Shown: one piece after another, positions 28,133 through 35,817 of the stretch
Position numbering within the stretch: position 1 is the first letter of the stretch
Layout: the number at the start of each line of letters is the position of its first letter
Origin: Planctomycetota bacterium
GTDB lineage: Bacteria; Planctomycetota; GCA-2746535
Reading direction: 5' to 3'
Assembly (NCBI GenBank): GCA_002746535.1
Contig: NVWA01000001.1
Span: 186,001 to 250,000 of the forward strand
DNA length: 64,000 nucleotides
Notes under the pieces: generated by a model
Told to the model about the DNA's origin: nothing
The model's database searches: none
What the model saw: the letters and a program-made list of their open reading frames with translations, nothing else
Program-made: the position numbers and the translations under genes

Positions 28133-29500
28133 CTAATTAATTATTTTTTCTTTTAAAGATTCAACTCTTGTTGAAACATCTTTGTATTTAATATCTTCCA
28201 CAAGAATTTTCTGAAAAGTAGATTTTGCTTCTTGAAACTTTCCTGATTTTTCTAGGGCATCGGCTTTGCAATACAAGGTATCTTTTTTATGACGATCAAA
28301 TCCTACCAAAACCTTTAGGACCTCATCAAATTCACCTATGGCTAACTCATAATCGCCACGTCTTGCAAATAATTTTCCTAAATAAGTTAATGAATCATTT
28401 CTAAATTTAGGTTCTTTGCTGCTAGTTTGAAATAATTGAATGGCATCATCAGTTCGTTTTTCAGCGAAATATAACTTTCCTAATTCAAATTTAAAATTGT
28501 TAGCAGTTGGTTGCTTTTCAACTCGCTTCTGAAATTCAATTACTGATAACTTATGGCGTTTAACTTCAAGAACTTTAATTTCTTTTTTAATATCAGCATT
28601 GTCCGGAGATTTTTTTAGTCTTGTTTTCACCTCTTGGATTTTCCAAGTGATACGATTGATTTCTAAATCACCCATTTTGACTAAAAGGCTAATGTTAGCC
28701 GGGTTTATTTTAAATGATTTATCATAAGCTTCTTTAGCTTTTTCAATATTTCTTATACGTGCATATAAATCGCCTATTTTTTCCACTATATTAGGGTTTT
28801 TAGGTTCTAAAATAGCATCTTGCTCTAGTTGTTTAATCGCAGTATTTGCTTCTTCGTCAGTATGTACAAGGTTTTCACTTTTTTCTCGTGAACTTGTTTC
28901 ATCTTCATCTTTAAGTGCATCTTCTAGTTTTTCTTCAGTAAATGGAAGTTGTGCTAACGCTGCATCCATTGACTTTGAAAAAGAGGTTGCATCTTTATTA
29001 GCCGGTTCAAGGTCTCTCATCTTTTGAGCAAAATCAACAGCTTTCCGCATGTTGATCTTTTTGTTGCCATCTTTTTCTGAATAGGCTAATGCTAAATTTC
29101 TTAATGGTTCAATTGATTTTGGTTCAATAATTCTAGATGCGTCAAAACAAAAAATTGCTGTACCGTAAAATTGCAACTCCATTGCCGCTTGACCTTGTTT
29201 CATTAACATCTTTGAATTCTTCGGATCAAAACCGAGAAGCTTTTCAGTAAGACTAATTATTTTGCTATGATTTTTGCCTGCCATACCAACTTTGATACTT
29301 AAAGGGGCAGTTTTTAAAGATGAGACTTTATTTTTGTTATCACTTAATAATCTTAAGTTAACAGCTCTTAAATTAGTACGACTTTCAATATCTTGAGGAT
29401 CTAGATCAAGAATTCGTTGATAAGTTAGTTGAGCCAATTTGAAATTTTGGCTTTTAACGCATTTCTCTGCTCTGACTTTTTCTGTTCTACTAGAATCCAT
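28133..29500 (-). CDS. TPR-repeat protein heading the rpsT operon
   Basis: A 455-aa protein made mostly of tetratricopeptide repeats, for example NFKLAQLTYQRILDLDPQ, GTAIFCFDASRIIEP, NIEKAKEAYDKSFKINPA and DYELAIGEFDEVLKVL. It has no signal peptide or TM segment, so it is cytoplasmic. A charged linker near residues 185-215 splits the repeats into two groups. It is separated from rpsT by 12 nt, so it may be a scaffold for translation-linked factors, but no specific role can be read from the sequence. Confidence 0.8.
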   Translation of the reverse strand: MDSSRTEKVRAEKCVKSQNFKLAQLTYQRILDLDPQDIESRTNLRAVNLRLLSDNKNKVSSLKTAPLSIKVGMAGKNHSKIISLTEKLLGFDPKNSKMLMKQGQAAMELQFYGTAIFCFDASRIIEPKSIEPLRNLALAYSEKDGNKKINMRKAVDFAQKMRDLEPANKDATSFSKSMDAALAQLPFTEEKLEDALKDEDETSSREKSENLVHTDEEANTAIKQLEQDAILEPKNPNIVEKIGDLYARIRNIEKAKEAYDKSFKINPANISLLVKMGDLEINRITWKIQEVKTRLKKSPDNADIKKEIKVLEVKRHKLSVIEFQKRVEKQPTANNFKFELGKLYFAEKRTDDAIQLFQTSSKEPKFRNDSLTYLGKLFARRGDYELAIGEFDEVLKVLVGFDRHKKDTLYCKADALEKSGKFQEAKSTFQKILVEDIKYKDVSTRVESLKEKIIN

Positions 29501-29528
29501 ATCTCACAATTTTTAAAATAGTCGCGGT

Positions 29529-29556
29529 AGTATATTTTGATTGACTACAGAGTCAA
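29529..29556 (-). promoter_or_regulatory. Candidate sigma-70 promoter of the TPR-rpsT-yggS-ribF operon
   Basis: On the minus strand TTGACT (29556-29551) and TATACT (29534-29529) are 16 nt apart, both with 5 of 6 consensus bases. Transcription would begin near 29522, about 20 nt before the first ATG. Confidence 0.6.
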
Positions 29557-29560
29557 TCAA
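29537..29560. repeat. Perfect 24-bp inverted repeat over the operon promoter
   Basis: TTGATTGACT at 29537-29546 and AGTCAATCAA at 29551-29560 are exact inverted copies around ACAG. The right arm contains the candidate -35 box, so the element is well placed to be an operator. Confidence 0.85.
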
Positions 29561-29736
29561 TCACTATTTACATAGCGTAAACTATAAAGGTTTAACATTA
29601 TATACTTAAAAAAACAAGATACCAGCAAATGAATCCTGAATGCAGTAATGACAAATAAAAAATATATCTATAATGAGCATAAAGAATATCGCTATTGTGA
29701 TAACCAATAAATTCATCAAATATCAAGGATTTTGTA

Positions 29737-30240
29737 ATGTTGTTAGAAATTAAAACATTTCCAAATAAGGTACTTAAAAAGGTCTCGGTTGAAGTAGAAG
29801 AAGTTACCCCAGAACTAAAAGAACTTGCCTCAAATATGTTGGAAACTATGTATGAAAATAAAGGTGTTGGATTAGCAGCACCACAAGTGGGTGTCTCGAA
29901 ACGATTAATCGTTCTTGATTGTTCAGAAAATAGAGATGAGCCTATTGTTCTATTCAATCCAGAAATTGTGAAAGGGATTGGGAAGACAATTGGAACTGAA
30001 GGTTGTTTAAGTATCCCAGATATAGAAGCAAAAGTTCAACGTTTTGAAAAAATTAATATTAAAGGTTTGAATGAAAATGGTGAAGAAACTTCATATGATG
30101 CTGAAGAATTGTTATCGACTTGTTTCCAACATGAAATAGATCATTTAAATGGTGTTTTATTTGTTGATAAATTATCACCTGTACAAAAATTAAAAGTTAA
30201 AAAACTTTTAGCAGAAATGGAAGCTCAAGCTATACAATAA
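29737..30240 (+). CDS. def: Peptide deformylase
   Basis: Removes the N-terminal formyl group from new proteins. The 167-aa enzyme has all three family motifs: GVGLAAPQVG, EGCLSIP (metal-ligand Cys) and QHEIDHLNG (two metal-ligand His and the catalytic Glu). It starts a plus-strand operon with holA (1 nt later), an NFACT-R protein and an AsmA-like protein. AAGGA precedes the ATG. Confidence 0.97.
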   Translation: MLLEIKTFPNKVLKKVSVEVEEVTPELKELASNMLETMYENKGVGLAAPQVGVSKRLIVLDCSENRDEPIVLFNPEIVKGIGKTIGTEGCLSIPDIEAKVQRFEKINIKGLNENGEETSYDAEELLSTCFQHEIDHLNGVLFVDKLSPVQKLKVKKLLAEMEAQAIQ

Positions 30241-30241
30241 A

Positions 30242-31375
30242 ATGCCACCATCAAAAAGTTTAAATTATTTGGCCTGGATGAAAAGATTTTCACCACAGGA
30301 AATCAAAGGAATTTATTTTTTTTATGATGCAAAAGACTCATCCAATACAAATGATTTTTTTAAAAAAGAAGCTTTTGATCTCATTTCTAAAGCCATTTCT
30401 ACTCAACAAGATGAGCAAATTTCAGAATTAGTTTTTAATATTCAATCAAAACGTGGGAGTGGGTTTTCACATACGATTGCATCTGTATTTGACGAAATCT
30501 ACAACCAAGATATGTTTAGTCCTTCCAAATTAATTATGATAAGTGCACCTAGTTCATGGTATAAAGAAGTTGAGGAAGAAATATTTCGTCTACTTGAAAA
30601 ACCTGTAGAAGGCGTTTATATTATTTTTAATTCAACTCCTATAGATAGCCGTAGAAAACTAGGAAAGCTCGTCAAGAAAAGTTTTGACCCGATTGAATTC
30701 CCAAGAATGTTTGATCAGCCTCCATCATGGGTTCAAAACAGTAACGATAATGAAAATGACTATACAAAATGGATCACTGAGAGAGTAAAAAAATACAATA
30801 AAACTATTTCATTTAAAAATGCCATGATCTTATTAAGTATTTCAGGTGGTAGTCTACAAACGTTAGACAATGAATTAAATGCATTGTCTATATATGATAA
30901 CCGATCTAAAGAAATTAAGGAAGAGCATATTAGAGCCATTATTCGGCAACCTGCTGGAGTCTCCATTTATAAAGTCATTGATAAAGTAATGGAAGGTAAT
31001 TTAACAACTGCCCTTAAGTTTATAAGAAGAGTTTTTCAGCATGGTGTGATGACTGAAGGTGGTAAACTTGAAGTAGATGAATCTGTCATTTTTTCAGTTT
31101 ATTTTTTACCTAATTTGCATAGAAGAATCTCAAGAGTTGTTGAGATCACATATCAAATGCGAATGGGTTTATCATTGAAAGAGGCATGTCTTGAATTAGG
31201 AGTTCCACCATATTTTCAAAACAGTTTGTCAAAGGATCTTAATACATTTAAAAAAAGTTCGATGGTTGGGTTAGCTTTTGAATTAATGATGGATGCGGAC
31301 ATTAAATCTAAAAGTAGTATCAATAAAGGCGGATGGCTTGCCGAAAGTATTATTTTGAAATTATTGAGAAATTAA
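30242..31375 (+). CDS. holA: DNA polymerase III subunit delta
   Basis: HolA opens the beta clamp within the clamp loader. The 377-aa protein has the weak conservation usual for delta: IKGIYFFYDAKD at the start, LIMISAPSSWYKEVEE and VYIIFNSTPIDSRRKL in domain 2, ILLSISGGSLQTLDNELNAL and IIRQPAGVSIYKVIDKVM in the AAA lid, and a C-terminal helical collar domain with a long helix. No Walker A is present, as expected. It lies directly after def. Confidence 0.85.
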   Translation: MPPSKSLNYLAWMKRFSPQEIKGIYFFYDAKDSSNTNDFFKKEAFDLISKAISTQQDEQISELVFNIQSKRGSGFSHTIASVFDEIYNQDMFSPSKLIMISAPSSWYKEVEEEIFRLLEKPVEGVYIIFNSTPIDSRRKLGKLVKKSFDPIEFPRMFDQPPSWVQNSNDNENDYTKWITERVKKYNKTISFKNAMILLSISGGSLQTLDNELNALSIYDNRSKEIKEEHIRAIIRQPAGVSIYKVIDKVMEGNLTTALKFIRRVFQHGVMTEGGKLEVDESVIFSVYFLPNLHRRISRVVEITYQMRMGLSLKEACLELGVPPYFQNSLSKDLNTFKKSSMVGLAFELMMDADIKSKSSINKGGWLAESIILKLLRN

Positions 31376-31376
31376 T

Positions 31377-32324
31377 GTGGATGCTGAAAACATAGAACAT
31401 GACCTCGAATTAAAGCTAGATGCTAAAATTTTAAATATTGCCAAAGCTTTTAAGCGCGGACTAAAATCATTTCGTAAAAAAATTAAAAAAGTTAAATTAG
31501 CCATTGAAGCTTGTCAAGAGACATCGGAAATTAGAAAAAAGGGTGATTTAATCAAAGGGAATTTATCGATATTAAAAAAAGGTATGAAAGAAGTGATATT
31601 AGAAGATTATGAATCTACTGATAATTTAAAAATAAAAATTGAATTAAATAGCTTAATGTCCCCAATTGAAAATATGGAGTCTTTCTATAAAAAAGCTAAA
31701 AAACTTGATAGTTCATTTGATATTGAAAAACAGCGTTTAGAAGAAATTGAAAAGGAGTATCAAGAAATTGAAGAACAATTAACGATTCTTCTGAAGGATC
31801 ATGATGTTGAGAAAGCTAAGAATCAATTAGAAAAATACCAGCTTTCAAAATTTCTACCTATAGATCCAAATAAAAAACCATTTAAAAAATTAACGCCAGA
31901 TGAAAAACAATTAGAAAAAATAAAAAAGTTTTATTCCATTGATGGTTATTGGATTTATGTTGGCGGAAGTGCCATAGAAAATGAGTTTGTAAGTTTTAAA
32001 ATTGGAAAAGGTAAAGATCCTTGGTTGCATGTCGAGCACGTTCCTGGTAGTCATGTGGTTGTGAAATTAAACCGAAAAGGGGATGAAGTTCCACCTTCTA
32101 CAATTCGTGAAGCGGGCTTATTGGCTTTACATTATTCAAAAAACCGTGGCGGAAAAAATATTTCCGTTACTGTTACCCAAGCTTGTAATGTGAAAAAAAT
32201 CAGAAAAGCACCTAGAGGTACTGTTAACGTCTATTTTACTAAAGAATTAAAAATCAGTGATGATGAAAATAAACTTAAAAGTATTATTAATCGTACAAAA
32301 GAAAAAAAGTTTGAAGAAAATTGA
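31377..32324 (+). CDS. Coiled-coil protein with an NFACT-R (DUF814) domain
   Basis: A 315-aa protein with GTG start one base after holA. Residues 1-175 are strongly charged helices and coiled coil. Residues about 185-300 are an NFACT-R domain (GYWIYVGGSAIENEFV, DPWLHVEHVPGSHVVVK, EAGLLALHYSKNRGG). In full-length RqcH/Tae2 proteins this domain follows an NFACT-N domain and a coiled coil, and the protein acts in rescue of stalled ribosomes. Here the NFACT-N half is absent, so it is a short form. RNA or tRNA binding is possible by family knowledge; a Rqc role is inference. Confidence 0.75.
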   Translation: MDAENIEHDLELKLDAKILNIAKAFKRGLKSFRKKIKKVKLAIEACQETSEIRKKGDLIKGNLSILKKGMKEVILEDYESTDNLKIKIELNSLMSPIENMESFYKKAKKLDSSFDIEKQRLEEIEKEYQEIEEQLTILLKDHDVEKAKNQLEKYQLSKFLPIDPNKKPFKKLTPDEKQLEKIKKFYSIDGYWIYVGGSAIENEFVSFKIGKGKDPWLHVEHVPGSHVVVKLNRKGDEVPPSTIREAGLLALHYSKNRGGKNISVTVTQACNVKKIRKAPRGTVNVYFTKELKISDDENKLKSIINRTKEKKFEEN

Positions 32325-32354
32325 AATTTAGAATTAAAGTTAAGAAATAATAAA

Positions 32355-33290
32355 TTGAAAAAAAAGATACTTATAATTTTTGCTGCTATTTTTGTGATTG
32401 GAATTTTTAGTTTATTTTTATCACAATCTTTTATAGCTTCATATTTCTTATACAAAGGTTTTAAGAAATCGGGGACACCTATAAGTTCTAGTAATTTGAA
32501 TGCTAATATATTTTCCGGTAACATTGTAATTGATGATTTTTTAGAAATTGAAAATAATGCCACCGTGATCAATAGCATAAAGATTGAATCATTACCACTC
32601 TCATTTTTATCAGATACTATTCAGCTTTTGCAAGTTTCGATAAATGGTGGTGTTGTCAAAAGTAATTCTTTTTTATTTAGACCTAAAAAGAAACCTCCTT
32701 CAGTGAAAATTAATATTCATAATTTAAAAATTAGTGATTTAATTGTTTTTTTACCTAGTCGCAAATCTGAAGAGGACCCCTTAAAAATTAAGGTCGAAGA
32801 ATTGAATTATGTTTTGAATAATTCACATAGATTTGACTATGATCATTTGCAAAGAATATCTTTTAAGGGTCAGATTCAGAATACATCTATAAAAATTAAT
32901 TATCCAAAAATAACAAGTAATGATATTAACGAAATTAGTTTAAAGAATGTTTCGATTAAGAAATATTCTCATCTATTGCCTGTTGTGTACGGTTTAATTA
33001 CAAATCGAGAAATTGATGGGAAAGTAATTTTATCTTTAAAATCAGATACCGTTGTAAACGTAAGGACTATCATTGATTTGAGAAATATAGAATTAATTGA
33101 TTTAAAGAATGTAAATATATTTAAAAAAATACCATATAAGCTTTTATCGTCGTATCTAAATAATAATATTGAAAAAGAAATGGTCATAAACTTTTCATTA
33201 CCGAGAGCATTATTTTCTAAACATCCAAATAAAATTCGGAAGCAGTTCTTAAGAATTCTTCCAAAGCTTATTTTGCTTCAAGTCTTTTGA
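32355..33290 (+). CDS. AsmA-like membrane-anchored protein
   Basis: A 311-aa protein with TTG start; no ATG is near and the ribosome binding site is weak. One N-terminal TM helix (ILIIFAAIFVIGIFSLFLS) is followed by strand-rich periplasmic sequence with the short alternation seen in AsmA/DUF748 proteins (GNIVIDDFLEIENN, VNIHNLKISDLIVFLP-like stretches). Proteins of that type are thought to take part in lipid transport to the outer membrane. Sequence identity is too low to be certain. Confidence 0.55.
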   Translation: MKKKILIIFAAIFVIGIFSLFLSQSFIASYFLYKGFKKSGTPISSSNLNANIFSGNIVIDDFLEIENNATVINSIKIESLPLSFLSDTIQLLQVSINGGVVKSNSFLFRPKKKPPSVKINIHNLKISDLIVFLPSRKSEEDPLKIKVEELNYVLNNSHRFDYDHLQRISFKGQIQNTSIKINYPKITSNDINEISLKNVSIKKYSHLLPVVYGLITNREIDGKVILSLKSDTVVNVRTIIDLRNIELIDLKNVNIFKKIPYKLLSSYLNNNIEKEMVINFSLPRALFSKHPNKIRKQFLRILPKLILLQVF

Positions 33291-33302
33291 TATATATTGA
33301 TT

Positions 33303-34820
33303 TCAAGATATTTTAGTGAGATGATTTATTGCAGAGAGCCCTGAATCGACAGCTTCAAAAAAGAGAGGAAGCCGAAAATTATCGACACCAGCATAGATAA
33401 TCTTTGGCTCCGGCCGGCTATCATTGGCATCTTTAAATAGATAGTCTGTGGTAGGTATAGGCATACCATGGCCATGTAATCGGACAAAGGCTTTTTTTGT
33501 CTGCTTAATTAAGTCAATGTTTAAATACTTTCCAATTAATTGTCCGATTTTATTTACAGGCTCTTTAGCATTTTTTGAATATTTTAGTAACAAGCTTCTT
33601 TCTGTTACGGGCAAGCATATATAAGCGGTTAAGATTGTATCCTTTGAGTTTGAATATTGAGTTTGGCTATTTACAAATCCAAGAAAGTCTTTTTCTTCTC
33701 CAATGTAATCATTTTGCCAAAAAGGCTCTTTTATATTTTTAGATAAATGAAAATTTATCGCCATCCAAGGGGCATATTGATTATTTTTAAACAAATCGTA
33801 AGAAGGTGGGTGAATATATTTAAGGGCGTGTTTCTGACCTGCATAAATAATCTTATTCGTTTTATATTTAATCCATAAGTTTTTTTTAATATTAAATACT
33901 TTGACCTCAAACGTATCTGCAACTTTGTTAATTTTGGTCACTAAAGAATTCAAATGTACTGAATTTTTATCTAAGGAGTTTAATAGTTTGTTTGCGAAAT
34001 AAAAATTTCCTTCTGGTGGAGAAAAAACATTGACTTCATCCGTATAATAGGGGCGACAGGCATAATAATGCAGACCTGCTAACGCTGATACATCTGATAT
34101 GCCGGCGCCGTAGTCATCTATCATTTGATAACTTATAATATCTTTAAAAGTTTTACTGATTTTTATATTTAGATTGTCTAAAAGTTTTTCAAAAGATATT
34201 TTGTTTAAATCATGTAGTTTAGAATCAATAATAGTTGTGGGCATGGGAAGACGATGATTGTATGATAAAATTAATTCTTTAAATTTTGCAGAAAGAATTG
34301 GCAGTTCTTTCATGCGTTCACCATAAATGTCACTTTGATTTTCTAATTTATCTTTTATGTAAAACTGTTTGTCTACAAAAGACCAAGATTTATTGCCAGG
34401 TTCTTTATGAATTAAATTTTGTTCCGATAAAAAGGTTAGGGTTTCTTTTCCATAATTGTCAGGAAAATCTAATTCATAGTGAGCACCTTGCGAATAATAA
34501 TGTCCATTAATTTTTTGTGCAATAGCAGAGCCGCCTACCATATCTCCTAATTCAAGTAGAATTGGTTTTTTATCTTTTAATTTAACGGCTGCAGATAGTC
34601 CCGCGATGCCGGCACCTACAATAAGAATATTTGTGTTTATTGTTTCGACAGATTTTGCATCTTTGCCATTGAAAATAATATGAGGGTAATCAGGCATATT
34701 GGCAATTTCAATATTTGTGATTTCTTTTTTAGGTTTTGCTTTTTTAGAGTTTGATCCACAAGATAATAATGCAGATGTAGTAATAGCACTTGATAGTTTT
34801 ATGAAATATCTTCTATCCAA
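33303..34820 (-). CDS. FAD-dependent oxidoreductase with Tat-type, lipobox-containing leader
   Basis: A 505-aa flavoprotein. The N-terminus MDRRYFIKLSSAITTSALLSCG has a twin-arginine-like RRYFIK and a lipobox LLSC, so it is probably exported folded and lipidated; it is split here as MDRRYFIKLSS and then AITTSALLSCG. The FAD-binding fold starts near residue 65 with VGAGIAGLSAA, followed by LLELGDMVGGSA and, late in the chain, KIIYAGVDNFRLP as in amine oxidase/NAD(P)-binding Rossmann proteins. Substrate is unknown. It converges on the AsmA-like gene (12 nt apart). Confidence 0.75.
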   Translation of the reverse strand: MDRRYFIKLSSAITTSALLSCGSNSKKAKPKKEITNIEIANMPDYPHIIFNGKDAKSVETINTNILIVGAGIAGLSAAVKLKDKKPILLELGDMVGGSAIAQKINGHYYSQGAHYELDFPDNYGKETLTFLSEQNLIHKEPGNKSWSFVDKQFYIKDKLENQSDIYGERMKELPILSAKFKELILSYNHRLPMPTTIIDSKLHDLNKISFEKLLDNLNIKISKTFKDIISYQMIDDYGAGISDVSALAGLHYYACRPYYTDEVNVFSPPEGNFYFANKLLNSLDKNSVHLNSLVTKINKVADTFEVKVFNIKKNLWIKYKTNKIIYAGQKHALKYIHPPSYDLFKNNQYAPWMAINFHLSKNIKEPFWQNDYIGEEKDFLGFVNSQTQYSNSKDTILTAYICLPVTERSLLLKYSKNAKEPVNKIGQLIGKYLNIDLIKQTKKAFVRLHGHGMPIPTTDYLFKDANDSRPEPKIIYAGVDNFRLPLFFEAVDSGLSAINHLTKIS

Positions 34821-34829
34821 TAATTTTGC

Positions 34830-35702
34830 TCAATTAAAAGTATAACTTACGTGGCAATTAAAGTCATTGCCCGGACTTAATTTTTGCACACCCAATTTAT
34901 TTTCATAATCAACGGGGTTATTTGAGTTGTCTGCAATACCACACCAAGGCTCAATGCATACAAAGGGTGTGCCCGGAGTTGTCCAAATTCCCATGTATTC
35001 ATAGCCACCATACGAAACTTTTAATTGTTCATTTGAAAGATCTGATTTTAATGTAATTGAATTTGACTCTAAATTTTTGAATATCAAAACATCATTAATA
35101 AATAATTGATCATGCAGTTTAATGATTTTATCTTCTTTTAAATAGGGCTTTTCTTCACCTGTGATGAATCCATCTTCAAACCATATTCTGTTTGCTGTTT
35201 CTTTTTTTTCAAATTCTAAATAATATGAATTTTTAGGGTTATTCTCATTCAATGGCCAATTGAAAGCAGGATGATTTCCAAAAGAAAAATATAAATCTTC
35301 TTCTGACGGATTTCTAATCTTATAGTTGATTTGTATCCCATTTTTAAGTAGAGAATAGGCAGTGTTCAATTCAAAAGAATATGGATATTTTACTTTTGTA
35401 ATTTCGTTATCGTGTAATAAATAATTTACGGAATCATCTGTTTGACTTTTTAAGTGATGAGTTAAATCTCTTGCAAAACCATGTTGACCCATTTCATATT
35501 CTTGACCTTTAATATTGATTTTATTATCTAATATTTTACCAACTATGGGAAATAAAATAGGAGCGTTCCTTGCCCAATACTTTGGATCGGCTTGCCATAA
35601 ATATTCGGTATCATTAATCTTGTTGTACAGGCTGACTAGTTCAGCTCCTTTATCATTTATTTTGACTGATATAAAATCATTTTCTAATTTGATCTGGGTC
35701 AT
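34830..35702 (-). CDS. Aldose 1-epimerase family protein
   Basis: A 290-aa protein of the galactose mutarotase superfamily, of the LacX/YihR-like branch. Visible are KGAELVSLYNKINDTEYLW near the start, ILFPIVGKI, MGQHGFARD (catalytic-type His), SFGNHPAFNWPL with a second His, and near the C-terminus FVCIEPWCGIADN with the catalytic-type Glu. It would interconvert alpha and beta anomers of a sugar. It ends 9 nt before the flavoprotein gene on the same strand. The sugar cannot be told from the sequence. Confidence 0.82.
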   Translation of the reverse strand: MTQIKLENDFISVKINDKGAELVSLYNKINDTEYLWQADPKYWARNAPILFPIVGKILDNKINIKGQEYEMGQHGFARDLTHHLKSQTDDSVNYLLHDNEITKVKYPYSFELNTAYSLLKNGIQINYKIRNPSEEDLYFSFGNHPAFNWPLNENNPKNSYYLEFEKKETANRIWFEDGFITGEEKPYLKEDKIIKLHDQLFINDVLIFKNLESNSITLKSDLSNEQLKVSYGGYEYMGIWTTPGTPFVCIEPWCGIADNSNNPVDYENKLGVQKLSPGNDFNCHVSYTFN

Positions 35703-35817
35703 TAATAAACTCCTGATTTAATTTCCAATCATTTCAATTGTATAATAAAGAACTAATAATCCCATTACCATTAAGAATTATCAAATATATATGAGATTTA
35801 ATCTAATAAATGATCGT

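Noticed and set aside
29537-29560. FNR/Crp-type binding site
   Set aside because: TTGAT and ATCAA are present at the ends but are 14 nt apart, not the 4 nt of an FNR box.
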